From Glutamicibacter nicotianae (lineage in GTDB: Bacteria > Actinomycetota > Actinomycetes > Actinomycetales > Micrococcaceae): DNA of 64,000 bases. The notes under the pieces were generated by a model. That model made no database searches. It was not told the origin of the DNA and saw only the letters and a list, made by a program, of their open reading frames with translations. The stretch covers positions 434,001 through 498,000 of the forward strand of contig NZ_BJNE01000001.1 of assembly GCF_006539525.1 (NCBI RefSeq). The letters are read 5' to 3'. The position numbers and the translations under genes are program-made. Shown here one piece after another: positions 53,169 through 62,646 of this stretch. The stretch's first letter is position 1, and each line of letters starts with the position of its first letter.

Positions 53169-53240
53169 CTGGGATACCAGGACTCGAACCTAGAATGACG
53201 GAACCAGAAACCGTTGTGTTGCCAATTACACCATATCCCA
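53169..53240 (-). tRNA. tRNA-Gln (CTG)
   Basis: The complement folds as a 72-base cloverleaf: acceptor TGGGATA pairs with TATCCCA, the discriminator is G, the anticodon loop TTTCTGGTT has anticodon CTG, and the T arm has GGTTCGAGTCC. No CCA is encoded, so it must be added after transcription, unlike the neighbouring tRNA-Glu. Confidence 0.95.
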
Positions 53241-53378
53241 TTGTGACTTGGCGTTTCAGGAATTCAGCTAGTTATCATTCCGGCCACTGCCGTAGCACGA
53301 GATAAAACTATACCGGCCAAATGACCAGCGCACAAATCGAGCACCGCGGCCAGTTTTCCACCAGCGATCCGCGGAAAA

Positions 53379-54107
53379 TCAGGACAGAATAGTCGTGAGC
53401 GACGCCAAATCCTTCACCCGCCATCCAGGAAAATTCTTGTGAAGTGAAGCACGGTCCAGGAGCACCTGCTGGAGTCCAGCGTCAATGGCCCCTTGATAGT
53501 CATTAATCGGGTTGTCCCCTATGTACAGTGTGTGGGCCGGCAGACTCTTTAGTGCAGCGCACCCGGCAAGGAACGGGGCCGAGTGTGGTTTCGGTGCCCC
53601 AGCGGAATCGGAACCAATGACGCATTGGAATCCGGCGAGCCCTGCGGCCTGCAGCTTGTCGCGTTGGTATGACTCGGCATTGTTGCTAACCGCGCCATAC
53701 GGGATCCCCAGAGACTCCAGCTGGTCCAAGAATGCCGGCACGTCGCCAAAGGGCTTCCACGACTCGCGAACTTTCGTCTCATATTCATGAGCCCAACGTG
53801 CATATGCTTGGCCGCTGGGCGCGGTGGCCCCAGCCAACCTGTATGCGCGCTGCAGCCGCACTTCTCGCTGGCCAAGGAAAGTCAGCTCGCCTGCCATGTA
53901 CCTGCCGTAGGCCTGCGCGCCGTCGTCTGCGAAATCAGCTGCGATCGCAGCTATTTGTTCAGGATTCAGATGCGCCAGCGCCGACGCCGACAAGGATGAG
54001 AAGCCTTGGATAGCGGCGGAGCGCAAATCCACGAGGGTCTCATCGATATCGAAGAGAACGCCCCGGATAGGAACAGTTGCAGGCCTGGTTCCACCCGAGG
54101 CGTTCAC
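53379..54107 (-). CDS. HAD-superfamily hydrolase
   Basis: 242-residue haloacid-dehalogenase-fold phosphatase. The nucleophile motif is VLFDIDETLVDL; motif II is in AVSNNAES, the lysine motif is in GAPKPHSAPF, and motif IV is GDNPINDYQGA. The cap is helical (C1 type), as in small-metabolite phosphatases such as nucleotidases or phosphoglycolate phosphatase; the substrate is not identifiable. The GTG at 54107 has GAGAAG just upstream; a TTG at 54119 is the alternative. It follows gltX by 30 bases in the same direction. Confidence 0.88.
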   Translation of the reverse strand: MNASGGTRPATVPIRGVLFDIDETLVDLRSAAIQGFSSLSASALAHLNPEQIAAIAADFADDGAQAYGRYMAGELTFLGQREVRLQRAYRLAGATAPSGQAYARWAHEYETKVRESWKPFGDVPAFLDQLESLGIPYGAVSNNAESYQRDKLQAAGLAGFQCVIGSDSAGAPKPHSAPFLAGCAALKSLPAHTLYIGDNPINDYQGAIDAGLQQVLLDRASLHKNFPGWRVKDLASLTTILS

Positions 54108-54137
54108 AGTGCTTCTCAACGATTTATCGGAGAATCT

Positions 54138-55643
54138 CTACCGGGACTCGCCGAATGCACGAAGTCGTTTTAGGCTCGACTCGCGTCCAAGAATTTCCAT
54201 GGACTCGAAGAGCGGTGGCGAAACACGTTTCCCGGAGATTGCAACGCGGGCTGGACCGAATGCCTGGCGAGGCTTCAGTTCCAGTTCGTCTACAAGTTTC
54301 GTGCGCAGGGCTGCCTGAATGGTTTCAGCGTTCCATTCGGCAAGGCCTTCCAGGCCCTGGATGCTAGCGTCGATCACTTCAACCAGGTTTGCAGGCATGC
54401 CCTTGAGTGCTTTTTCTTCGATGGCAATTTCGTCATCAGCCTTGAAGAGGAACTCAAGCATGTCGGTTGCTTCTCCCAACAGCGCAATGCGTTCCTGAAC
54501 CAATGGCGCCGCCTGATCCAAGATCTCGTTTTCGCGTTCTGTAAGCACTTCGCCCACTAGGCCCGCGGCCTGCAGGTAAGGGACCAAACGATCACGGAAG
54601 TCCTGTGGCTCCAGCATGCGCACGTGAGTGCCGTTGATTGCTTCTGCCTTCTTCACATCGAAGCGGGCAGGGTTGGACAGCACGTCCTTTACGTCGAAGG
54701 CTTCAACCAACTGTTCACGCGAGAAGATATCTTCATCAGCGCTCAGCGACCAACCCAGCAGCGCCAGATAGTTCAGCAGGCCTTCCGGGATGAAACCATT
54801 GTCGCGGTGGAGGAACAGGCTGGATTCTGGATCACGCTTGGAAAGCTTCTTGTTGCCCTGGCCCATGACGTACGGCAGGTGGCCGAAGCGTGGCATGTAC
54901 TGGGCAACTCCGATGTCATGCAGCAAGGCGTACAAGACGACCTGGCGCGGAGTCGAGGACAGCAGGTCCTCGCCACGAAGCACATGGGTAATTCCCATCA
55001 GCGCATCATCAATTGGGTTGACCAGGGTGTACAGCGGCTTGCCGTTGGCGCGCACGACCACGTAGTCGGGAACAGATCCCGCCTTGAAGGTGATCTCGCC
55101 ACGCACCAGGTCGGTGAAGGTGATGTCGTGATCTGGCATGCGAACACGCAATACCGGTTCGCGGCCTTCGGCCTTGAACGCGGCTTTCTGCTCGTCGGTC
55201 AACTCGCGGTCGAAGTTGTCATAGCCAAGCTTCGGATCGCGTCCAGCCGCCTTGTGGCGAGCTTCGACTTCCTCGGGGGTCGAGTAGGACTCGTAAAGAT
55301 GGCCAGCTGCACGAAGCTTCTCAATGACATCCTGGTAGATGCCACCACGCTGCGACTGGCGGTATGGATCATGAGGACCGCCCGCGTTGACGCCCTCGTC
55401 CCAATCAATGCCCAACCAAGCCAAGGCATCCAGAAGCTGGTTGTAGCTTTCCTCGGAGTCGCGCTTGGCATCGGTGTCTTCAATGCGGAAAATCATCTTG
55501 CCGCCGGTGTGACGCGCGTAGGCCCAGTTGAACAGGGCAGTACGGATCAAACCTACGTGAGGGGTACCAGTTGGTGATGGGCAAAAGCGAACGCGTACCG
55601 GAGTATCTTCGGTAACAAGGGGAATCAACGATAGATCAGTCAT
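54138..55643 (-). CDS. gltX: Glutamyl-tRNA synthetase
   Basis: 501-residue class I synthetase charging tRNA-Glu, and probably tRNA-Gln for later amidation if this organism lacks GlnRS, which is not testable here. The HIGH-type motif is in [20 protein letters not shown] and the KMSKR-type motif is [20 protein letters not shown] and the C-terminal anticodon-binding helices are present. It lies upstream of the HAD gene and the tRNA-Glu and tRNA-Gln genes. Confidence 0.97.
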   Translation of the reverse strand: MTDLSLIPLVTEDTPVRVRFCPSPTGTPHVGLIRTALFNWAYARHTGGKMIFRIEDTDAKRDSEESYNQLLDALAWLGIDWDEGVNAGGPHDPYRQSQRGGIYQDVIEKLRAAGHLYESYSTPEEVEARHKAAGRDPKLGYDNFDRELTDEQKAAFKAEGREPVLRVRMPDHDITFTDLVRGEITFKAGSVPDYVVVRANGKPLYTLVNPIDDALMGITHVLRGEDLLSSTPRQVVLYALLHDIGVAQYMPRFGHLPYVMGQGNKKLSKRDPESSLFLHRDNGFIPEGLLNYLALLGWSLSADEDIFSREQLVEAFDVKDVLSNPARFDVKKAEAINGTHVRMLEPQDFRDRLVPYLQAAGLVGEVLTERENEILDQAAPLVQERIALLGEATDMLEFLFKADDEIAIEEKALKGMPANLVEVIDASIQGLEGLAEWNAETIQAALRTKLVDELELKPRQAFGPARVAISGKRVSPPLFESMEILGRESSLKRLRAFGESR

Positions 55644-55692
55644 GATGCTTTCATTCTATGCCTTCAAGACGGAAACCGGCACTTAAAGCGCA

Positions 55693-55724
55693 AGGCTCCC
55701 GATCACACTAATGATCGAGAGCCT
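55693..55724 (-). terminator. Stem-loop downstream of the fumarylacetoacetase-family gene
   Basis: A 13-bp stem AGGCTCCCGATCA/TGATCGAGAGCCT (one G-U pair in the minus-strand RNA) with a 6-base loop, 21 bases after the stop. It has no clear T run. Confidence 0.6.
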
Positions 55725-55745
55725 CACAGTCTCCAGCTTTGTTGC

Positions 55746-56510
55746 CTACCGGCGGAAGACGGTTCGCAAGGAACCGATTCCCTCAACTTCCACTTCCACA
55801 ACGTCGCCTTCATTGACCAGTCCGACACCAGCTGGGGTGCCGGTCATGATGACGTCGCCTGGCAGCAAGGTAAATGCTTCGGAAGCACGGGCCACGAGTT
55901 CGTTGACCGGCCAGATCATGTCGTTGGTAGTTCCGTCTTGGCGAACCTCGCCATTCACTCGGCTGACGATAGTCAGGTCGTCAGCATCTTCGATTTCGGT
56001 TTCGATCCACGGGCCCAGCGGGCAAGAACCGTCAAATCCCTTGGCACGAGCCCACTGCGGATCCGTGCGCTGGGCATCTCGTGCGGTCAGATCGTTTGCT
56101 ACCGTGTAGCCGAAGATCACGTCCTGCGCCTTGTCGGCCGGAACATCCTTGCAAATGCGGCCAATAACCACGGCCAGTTCGCCTTCGAAGGAAACTTCAT
56201 TAGAGAAAGACGGCAAGGTGACTGGGTCTCCATGTCCGACTACCGAAGTATTTGGCTTCAAGAACATCAACGGCTCGGCTGGGACTTCATTGCCCAGCTC
56301 TTTGGCGTGCTCGCGGTAGGTGCGGCCAAACCCAACGACTTTCGAACGAGGGATGATCGGTGCTACCAACCGGACATCGTCCAAGGAGTGCGTAGCACCG
56401 GTGGTCTTGATCCCCTGGAAAAATGGGTCTCCAGCCAAAACATGAATATCATTACCGTCAACGACGCCGTACAGCGGGTCGCTATCTACTACAAATCGTG
56501 CAATGCGCAT
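55746..56510 (-). CDS. Fumarylacetoacetate hydrolase family protein
   Basis: 254-residue FAH-fold enzyme, a group that includes acylpyruvate hydrolases, oxaloacetate decarboxylases and hydratases of aromatic degradation. GFGRTYREHAKELG, the metal-binding FEGELAVVIG, GYTVANDLTARDAQ, DGSCPLGPWI and GDVIMTGTPAGVG are present. The ATG at 56510 gives the conserved MRIARF start; 40 upstream codons look non-coding. It sits between gltX and leuB-region genes, as in other actinobacteria. The exact reaction is unknown. Confidence 0.92.
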   Translation of the reverse strand: MRIARFVVDSDPLYGVVDGNDIHVLAGDPFFQGIKTTGATHSLDDVRLVAPIIPRSKVVGFGRTYREHAKELGNEVPAEPLMFLKPNTSVVGHGDPVTLPSFSNEVSFEGELAVVIGRICKDVPADKAQDVIFGYTVANDLTARDAQRTDPQWARAKGFDGSCPLGPWIETEIEDADDLTIVSRVNGEVRQDGTTNDMIWPVNELVARASEAFTLLPGDVIMTGTPAGVGLVNEGDVVEVEVEGIGSLRTVFRR

Positions 56511-56641
56511 GATTACAAGCCTAATCCATGTGGACCTGGCTTTTCCTTCATTGCAGCAACGGCAACTACACAATATTAGGCAATCAAGGGGACGAAGTTC
56601 CTCGAAGGGCCAGCTGCCTCGGTTGCCCATTCCGAACTCGG

Positions 56642-58813
56642 CTAGGCCAATTCCGGGGTCAGCGCGAATTGAACCAATGCCGTTTGGTTTAAAGTCCCAT
56701 ACACTTGTCCATCAGCACCAACAGTCATTCTGGTCCCAAACCGGTCCTGACGTCTTGTGCTCACCACAGAATGAGTAGTACCCGAGACATAATCGATCAC
56801 AGTTACTTCGCCCGCAGCGGTATGCACCATTTTTTGACCGTCAGGGGTGGCCCTCATATCTGCTGAAAGCCACCCAGGACGGTATGACGTGTTTTTAACG
56901 TTGTTGACGACATGCCGTTTCTTCAACGCTCCGCTTTCCAGATCCAACAAGGCGACGCCCTGAAGATCAGCTACTGCCAGCCAGCCACCAATAATGGCTG
57001 GTGAATACAATGCTTGCGCAGACGAAATAGGACTTACCGCCCAGACGATCTTGCGGGAAGCTATATGCATTTTGAAGACCTTGGCCTGACCTTTCGTGTC
57101 ATCGACCCCATATCCATTGCGTAGTGAAGTCGTGCCATAGAGATGCGATTCATCGGCAGCTAGCCCGATGATGGAATGGCCTTCAATGAATCCCTTGCCA
57201 TCGCCGTCAAGTATCCAGGAAACCGTATCTGTGGCCGGATCAATCTTTCCCAGAACTCCGCCCGAGACACCGTACTCCGGCACAGTCCCGAAAAACACGC
57301 TGGAAGCATTTGCGGCCCATCCAAAGGGCCTCGACTGCGAGTATTCAGTTAACAGACGAGCGATGCGGTCATATTTTCTGTCGGCATTGTTCTGAGATGT
57401 TTCCATGAGGACCAGGTCTGCGCTGCCGTAAGAACCGATATAGGTTTTGTCCTGGTTGTACTCAACCATTCCCTCGATCTGGTTGATTACCCGTTCGTCA
57501 TCGCCAGAGTTCCAGCGGACACCGGTTTCCGGATTCAATGCGGCAATGCCGTTCGCCTTGTATCCTCCGATGTAGATATTCCCGTCGCTGTGGCCGAGCA
57601 GGGATTGGATCTTGATGGCACTCGCGGCGAGCCTGATCTTGCGAGCAACGCGTACGCGATGCAAGCTCAAATCGAATGTTTCGCAGAGTACCCCATCGGA
57701 CGTCGTACTGACGATCAAGATGTGGCCATCTTGCGGGATGATGCACAAGACGCCGCTTGCCTCGACTTTTCCAATTTGGCTGTCTGCCATTCCCTGCAAT
57801 GATGTTGAATGCAGATGGCCAGACGTGATGCTGAAGAACCGTCCCGAACTAGCTTTGGAAATCTCGCGCGATGCCCAAATCCGGGTTACAGGGTCACGCC
57901 ATTTCATCGTCCGGGTATCAAGTATCAGTTGCTCCGAAACGGAACTCACGGTAACAGCGAGGTAGTGGCCGATCGGGTTAATGGAACCGATGAACCCATG
58001 TGCCACATCTACTGGAAGGTTTATTTCTCGTACCGTGCCCGGCTGCTTGGCCTCAAAAGTGAATAGCCTAGGATTCCGGGAACCCGTACCCATCCATACC
58101 CTGCCCCTGCCATCCAGCGCTAGCCTGCGGATATAGTCGGTGTCTTTCGCTACACGATCAAACACTCGGAGTTTTTTGCTCGTTACGTTGTAATGGAAGC
58201 TTGCACCAAGTGGGTGGGTGCCTCCCCATAGATTGCCGTTCGAATCAAGCCGAAGCTCGTATACTGTCGAGGCGCCCTCGACGTCCACCAGAGTAGTGAA
58301 TTGCTTTGGAATTGCTGGATTCCAAGCGAGAATACTCCCATCCACACTGAGGTACAGTCTTTGCCGGGATTCATCCCAAACCATCGAGTCAATTCCGTGC
58401 CCGCGCTGGTCAGGCAAGTTCAACGTGTGAATCGCTTTGCCGACGAAAGGATTGATTATTTGCAATTCATTGATATGCCCGACGACAGACACAGCGATGC
58501 GAAGCTCCGAGGTGTGGCGATAGTTGGTCAGCGGTACCGCACTTAATATCTTCAGCGTCGAGTAAGCTCTGCCGAAGATCTTTTCAGGACCATGAATCCC
58601 TTGCCCCCGCTTGAGAGCAGATAAGTAGCGGGTATCCGGAGTTGGAATTGGTTCGGGGCTCGGCGATGGCGCCACCGAAGGACCGCTAACCTCAGAGACA
58701 CGATGGTCTGGAAATAAAATAGAAAGCCCAGCGGCAGCTCCGCCGACAACGGCAAGTCCGAGCAAGCTTCGCCTTGCGATGCTTTTAGTTTCCCTAGGTT
58801 CGTCTCCAGACAA
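56642..58813 (-). CDS. Large exported protein with Tat-like signal and beta-propeller-type repeats
   Basis: 723-residue protein not recognised as a named family. The N-terminus has ARRSLLGLAVVGGAAAGLS, a twin-arginine-like signal, then a Pro/Ser-rich spacer (about residues 45-60). The remainder is made of short beta-strand units with recurring phrases such as SDGNIYIGGY, SNGNLWGGT, GRGRVWMGTG, DESHLYGTT and ADGQVYGTLN at roughly 40-90 residue intervals, typical of beta-propellers. No cysteine follows the signal, so it is secreted or signal-anchored rather than a lipoprotein. The TTG start has GGAG six bases upstream. Function unknown; no neighbour gives a clear hint. Confidence 0.8.
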   Translation of the reverse strand: MSGDEPRETKSIARRSLLGLAVVGGAAAGLSILFPDHRVSEVSGPSVAPSPSPEPIPTPDTRYLSALKRGQGIHGPEKIFGRAYSTLKILSAVPLTNYRHTSELRIAVSVVGHINELQIINPFVGKAIHTLNLPDQRGHGIDSMVWDESRQRLYLSVDGSILAWNPAIPKQFTTLVDVEGASTVYELRLDSNGNLWGGTHPLGASFHYNVTSKKLRVFDRVAKDTDYIRRLALDGRGRVWMGTGSRNPRLFTFEAKQPGTVREINLPVDVAHGFIGSINPIGHYLAVTVSSVSEQLILDTRTMKWRDPVTRIWASREISKASSGRFFSITSGHLHSTSLQGMADSQIGKVEASGVLCIIPQDGHILIVSTTSDGVLCETFDLSLHRVRVARKIRLAASAIKIQSLLGHSDGNIYIGGYKANGIAALNPETGVRWNSGDDERVINQIEGMVEYNQDKTYIGSYGSADLVLMETSQNNADRKYDRIARLLTEYSQSRPFGWAANASSVFFGTVPEYGVSGGVLGKIDPATDTVSWILDGDGKGFIEGHSIIGLAADESHLYGTTSLRNGYGVDDTKGQAKVFKMHIASRKIVWAVSPISSAQALYSPAIIGGWLAVADLQGVALLDLESGALKKRHVVNNVKNTSYRPGWLSADMRATPDGQKMVHTAAGEVTVIDYVSGTTHSVVSTRRQDRFGTRMTVGADGQVYGTLNQTALVQFALTPELA

Positions 58814-58903
58814 ACATTTCTCCGTTCAATTAGCGACAGAACCTACCACCGTGTACTGACGCTAGCAACCGTCTAAGCATATGACCAATTCGGATTAAAG
58901 AAA

Positions 58904-58938
58904 CACTGGTCCCGAGACCCAAAGTCTCGAGACCAGTG
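58904..58938 (-). terminator. Terminator of ilvE
   Basis: A 15-bp stem CACTGGTCCCGAGAC/GTCTCGAGACCAGTG (one G-U pair in the minus-strand RNA) with a 5-base loop, 14 bases after the ilvE stop; TTTCTTT follows on the minus strand. Confidence 0.85.
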
Positions 58939-58952
58939 ACATTTAGATAGCT

Positions 58953-60047
58953 CTATGCCAAGCGCTCCAACCAACCATGACGGTCTTCCACGGTGCCCAG
59001 CTGGATTCCCAGCAGTTCTTGGCGGATGGACATGGTCACTTCGCCGGCGACAGCGTTCTCATCACCGATGAGTTCTTCGCCGTTCTTCAACACGCCGATT
59101 GGGGTGATGACAGCTGCCGTACCACAGGCGAAAACCTCTGTAATGTCGCCCGTGGCGATGCCCTCACGCCATTCATCAAGGGTGATCTTGCGTTCTTCGA
59201 CTTCCATGCCGCGGTCCTTCGCGAGCTGGATGACTGATGAACGGGTCACGCCTTCAAGGATGGTTCCGGTCAACGCCGGAGTCACCAGCTTGTTGTCCTT
59301 GGTGACGAAGAAGACATTCATGCCGCCGAGTTCTTCGACAGCATTGTCATTGAAGGAGTCGAGGAACAGAACCTGCTTGCAGCCGTTTTCTTCGGCTTCC
59401 AGCTGGGCAACGAGCGAAGCGGCATAGTTGCCGCCGCACTTGGCTGAACCAGTACCGCCCCGGCCTGCTCGCGCATAGTTCTTCGAGACCCAGATGGCAA
59501 CCGGCTTGAGCTCGCCGCCAAAGTAATTGCCTGCAGGTGACGCGATAACACGGTAGGAAACCTCGCGGGCTGCGCGTACCCCAAGGAACGCTTCGGTAGC
59601 AATCATGAAAGGACGCAGATACAGGGCTTCTCCGTCACCGGTCGGAACCCAATTGATATCAGTTGCTACAAGCTTGCGCAGCGACTCGACGAAAACTTCT
59701 TCATCCAGCTGCGGGAGCGCTAGGCGCTGTGCGGACTTGTTCAAGCGGGCAGCGTTAGCATGCGGACGGAAAGTCCACACAGAACCGTCTGCATGCCGGT
59801 AGGCCTTGAGCCCTTCGAAGATTTCCTGTCCGTAATGCAATACCGAAGCGGCTGGATCCATGGCGATTGGGCCATACGGCTCAATTCTAGCGTCATGCCA
59901 TTCACCGTTACGTCCGCTATCGTCTGCCGACCAGTCAATGACTGCGGTGTGATCAGTGAAGAAGTCTCCGAACCCAGGATTAGCCAAGACGTCAGCTCGC
60001 TCCTGCTCGCTCTTGCGATTCGTTGAGAGATTTTCGGTGAATTCCAT
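58953..60047 (-). CDS. ilvE: Branched-chain amino acid aminotransferase
   Basis: 364-residue fold-type IV aminotransferase catalysing the last step of leucine, isoleucine and valine synthesis. It has YGQEIFEGLKAYRHADGSVWTFRP, LYLRPFMIAT, the AKCGGNYAASLVAQ segment expected to hold the PLP lysine, GGMNVFFV, LTGTILEGVTRSSVIQLA and EVFACGTAAVITPIG. It sits downstream of leuB, but terminators separate the two, so it is a distinct transcript. Confidence 0.96.
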   Translation of the reverse strand: MEFTENLSTNRKSEQERADVLANPGFGDFFTDHTAVIDWSADDSGRNGEWHDARIEPYGPIAMDPAASVLHYGQEIFEGLKAYRHADGSVWTFRPHANAARLNKSAQRLALPQLDEEVFVESLRKLVATDINWVPTGDGEALYLRPFMIATEAFLGVRAAREVSYRVIASPAGNYFGGELKPVAIWVSKNYARAGRGGTGSAKCGGNYAASLVAQLEAEENGCKQVLFLDSFNDNAVEELGGMNVFFVTKDNKLVTPALTGTILEGVTRSSVIQLAKDRGMEVEERKITLDEWREGIATGDITEVFACGTAAVITPIGVLKNGEELIGDENAVAGEVTMSIRQELLGIQLGTVEDRHGWLERLA

Positions 60048-60078
60048 CTACCCTGGACTTCCTAGTTCAATAAACAAA

Positions 60079-60114
60079 GAACGGATGCTCCACGCCTCTG
60101 CGGAACATCCGTTC
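60079..60114 (-). terminator. Terminator of leuB
   Basis: A 13-bp stem GAACGGATGCTCC/GGAACATCCGTTC (one G-U pair in the minus-strand RNA) with a 10-base loop, followed by TTTGTTTATT on the minus strand. Confidence 0.8.
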
Positions 60115-60161
60115 GTGGATTTGCTACTGGTTAGCGGCTAACCAGAAACGTCACTTTCAGC

Positions 60162-61220
60162 TTATGCCAGTAACGCGACAATTGCATCGCCAATTTCACT
60201 GGTGGTGCGATTATCGGTCAATTCTTGACGTGAAGTGATCTCTTTTTCAACAGCTTGCTCAACTGTCCGTGCTTCATCAACCAAACCGAGATGGTCAAGC
60301 ATCAGTGCCACCGACAAGATTGCCGCAGTTGGGTCCGCCTTCTGCTGACCCGCAATATCCGGTGCAGAACCATGAACTGGTTCGAACATCGAAGGGTAGG
60401 TACGGTCCATGTTGATGTTGCCACTGGCAGCCAAACCTATACCACCGGTGATGGCGCCGGCTTGGTCTGTGAGGATGTCGCCGAAGAGGTTATCGGTGAC
60501 AATCACGTCGAAGCGCGAAGGGTCCGTAGTCAAGAAAATGGTTGCCGCATCCACGTGCAGGTAGTCATGGGTAACCTCGGGGAATTCCTGCGCAACCATT
60601 TCGACCGTTCGCTTCCACAGATGTCCAGCGTGCACCAGCACGTTGTGCTTGTGAACCAGCGTTACGTGCTTGCGTTCACGCTCTGCTGCGCGGCGGAATG
60701 CGTCACGGACAACGCGTTCTACGCCATATGCTGTATTCACGGATACTTCGGTAGCGATTTCATGGACGGTGCCCGTGCGAACCGACCCGCCATTGCCGAC
60801 GTACGGACCTTCGGTACCTTCCCGAACTACCACGAAGTCGATTTCACCCGGGTTAGCCAGAGGGCTTTCAATTCCTGGATACAGCTTCGCCGGACGCAGG
60901 TTCACGAAATGGTCCAGCGAGAAGCGGAGCTTCAATAGCATCTCGCGCTCGATGATCCCGGAAGGAATTCGGGTATCCCCGGGAGCCGCACCAACAGCAC
61001 CGAAGAGAATTGCATCATGCTTCTTGATGGCTTCCAAGGTCTCTTCCGGCAGAGTTTCCCCGGTCTCCAGCCAGTGCTCCGCACCAAGCTTGTAGTCCGT
61101 CAGCTTGACCTCGGTCTTGCCTCCGTTAGTGACGAATTTCAGAACTTTGACGGCTTCAGCAACAACTTCTGGGCCAATACCGTCACCCGAAATGACCGCA
61201 ATATCAATTACATTTCCCAT
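60162..61220 (-). CDS. leuB: 3-isopropylmalate dehydrogenase
   Basis: 352-residue decarboxylating dehydrogenase of leucine synthesis. It has [20 protein letters not shown], the substrate arginine region [30 protein letters not shown] and [25 protein letters not shown], and [14 protein letters not shown] for NAD binding. TAGAAT lies seven bases upstream of the ATG with no ribosome-binding site, so the mRNA may be leaderless. A TCTCA-N5-TGAGA palindrome lies just upstream, shared with leuC/iclR. Confidence 0.97.
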   Translation of the reverse strand: MGNVIDIAVISGDGIGPEVVAEAVKVLKFVTNGGKTEVKLTDYKLGAEHWLETGETLPEETLEAIKKHDAILFGAVGAAPGDTRIPSGIIEREMLLKLRFSLDHFVNLRPAKLYPGIESPLANPGEIDFVVVREGTEGPYVGNGGSVRTGTVHEIATEVSVNTAYGVERVVRDAFRRAAERERKHVTLVHKHNVLVHAGHLWKRTVEMVAQEFPEVTHDYLHVDAATIFLTTDPSRFDVIVTDNLFGDILTDQAGAITGGIGLAASGNINMDRTYPSMFEPVHGSAPDIAGQQKADPTAAILSVALMLDHLGLVDEARTVEQAVEKEITSRQELTDNRTTSEIGDAIVALLA

Positions 61221-61227
61221 GGCAAAG

Positions 61228-61233
61228 ATTCTA
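61228..61233 (-). promoter_or_regulatory. Possible -10 element of leuB
   Basis: TAGAAT on the minus strand ends seven bases before the leuB ATG, a spacing that predicts a leaderless transcript. The -35 region is poor (CTCAAA). Confidence 0.4.
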
Positions 61234-61262
61234 TCGACTAGCGTCCGCTATTTGAGAGTTCA

Positions 61263-61277
61263 TCTCATATAATGAGA
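61263..61277. promoter_or_regulatory. Candidate IclR operator TCTCA-N5-TGAGA (leuB)
   Basis: TCTCATATAATGAGA is a 15-base palindrome about 43 bases upstream of the leuB start, with the same half-sites and spacing as the site in the leuC-iclR gap. It also contains TATAAT on the plus strand, so it could affect the divergent two-component operon. Confidence 0.55.
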
Positions 61278-61415
61278 TATCTTCGATTTGAAACGGCATA
61301 TTTCCTCCCTGGGCATGAGGTCGCGCAGCCTTCGCTACCGATAACCTTGGATACAAAGATCCATGGCTTCGCTACCAGGATCGGCTGTTACTAACATGTT
61401 GAATTGCAGGAAAAC

Positions 61416-62639
61416 TTGATCTTTGCCAATCCCCACCGTCGTATCGACGGTTGGATCCGCGAGAATCCCGGACGAGTCGATTTCATCACCGGTCTGTTGT
61501 ACACGCTAATTTGCATGCCGGCAGCTCTCGGCTTCGCATCATCGATGTCGACTCCTGCGTCCTTTGTAGCCGTGCTGACGCTGTCAATCCTTCAATCCGC
61601 ACCGCTGATGTTGCGGCGTCGATATCCATGGCCCGTCACCCTCGTCGTAGCCGCCGGCCACCTTATGCAGCTTGCGTTTGATGGGCTCATTCTGTTCTCG
61701 CAGGTCTCGGTGCCGATCCTTGTCTACACAATGGCTGTCTATGGGAAACGCTGGCAATCTTTCAGTACGCTGGGCCTTGGTTTGCTTGGCGCGTTGCTGG
61801 CGACGTTCAGCATGTTCGGGGCGTCAAGGAATTCATTTGATCCAACGCCGGTCTTCACTTTCGACATGATGATTTCCTTCGTGGGCCTTGCATTGGTTGT
61901 CACTCTGTCGTGGACCTTCGGTGACCTGGCCCGCACCAGACGGCTGGCCATGAAATCATTGCGTGAGCATGCCGATCGCTTGGAGAAGGAGCGACTTATA
62001 GAGCGTGCTCTGGCTGCATCAGACGAGCGAAACCACATTGCCCGGGAGATGCATGACATCGTCGCGCATTCACTCTCCGTCATCATCACTCAGGCAAACG
62101 GGGCACGATATGCCGCAGCGAAAGACCCGGAGATCGCCATCGAGACTCTAAAGACAGTTTCGGATACTGGTCGCGCATCATTGAAAGAGATGCGCCGGCT
62201 CCTAGGCGTTCTGCGAAAAGATGAGGAGCTGGAGAATCGCCCTCTTCCGTCGCTGGCAAACATACCTGAACTTGTAGAAAGCGTTGCCGTGTCTGGACTG
62301 AATGTCCAGCTGGAAACTTCGGGAACTCCACGGAAAGAACTGCCTGCAGGTGCGGAGCTCACTATTTATCGATGCATTCAAGAATCACTCACGAATGTCA
62401 TTAAGCATGCTGGCCCGGACACTCAGACCAAAGTCCATATCGAGTGGACTTCCCGGGGCTTGAATTTGACCGTCAGTGACGACGGGCAAGGTGCCGGGTC
62501 CATTGTCCTTGAAGGCACAGGCCAGGGCCTGCAGGGGATGAAAGAACGCGTAGCCTTATATGAAGGTACCTGTACTGCGCTCCCCCAGGCTGGGGGCGGT
62601 TTCGCTGTTAATGTTTACATCCCATACACCGAGGACTAA
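61416..62639 (+). CDS. Two-component sensor histidine kinase (NarL/DesK type)
   Basis: About 407-residue membrane kinase. Five to six membrane segments fill residues about 20-165, with little extracellular loop, so the signal is probably sensed in or at the membrane. A short coiled coil leads to the HisKA_3 box ERNHIAREMHDIVAHSLSVI with the phospho-accepting His, followed by the HATPase domain with ESLTNVIKHAG and LTVSDDGQGAG, then GTGQGLQGMKERV. The TTG at 61416 follows AGGA; a TTG four codons earlier is the alternative. It is divergent from leuB and seven bases upstream of its response regulator. Confidence 0.9.
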   Translation: MIFANPHRRIDGWIRENPGRVDFITGLLYTLICMPAALGFASSMSTPASFVAVLTLSILQSAPLMLRRRYPWPVTLVVAAGHLMQLAFDGLILFSQVSVPILVYTMAVYGKRWQSFSTLGLGLLGALLATFSMFGASRNSFDPTPVFTFDMMISFVGLALVVTLSWTFGDLARTRRLAMKSLREHADRLEKERLIERALAASDERNHIAREMHDIVAHSLSVIITQANGARYAAAKDPEIAIETLKTVSDTGRASLKEMRRLLGVLRKDEELENRPLPSLANIPELVESVAVSGLNVQLETSGTPRKELPAGAELTIYRCIQESLTNVIKHAGPDTQTKVHIEWTSRGLNLTVSDDGQGAGSIVLEGTGQGLQGMKERVALYEGTCTALPQAGGGFAVNVYIPYTED

Positions 62640-62646
62640 TATTCAA

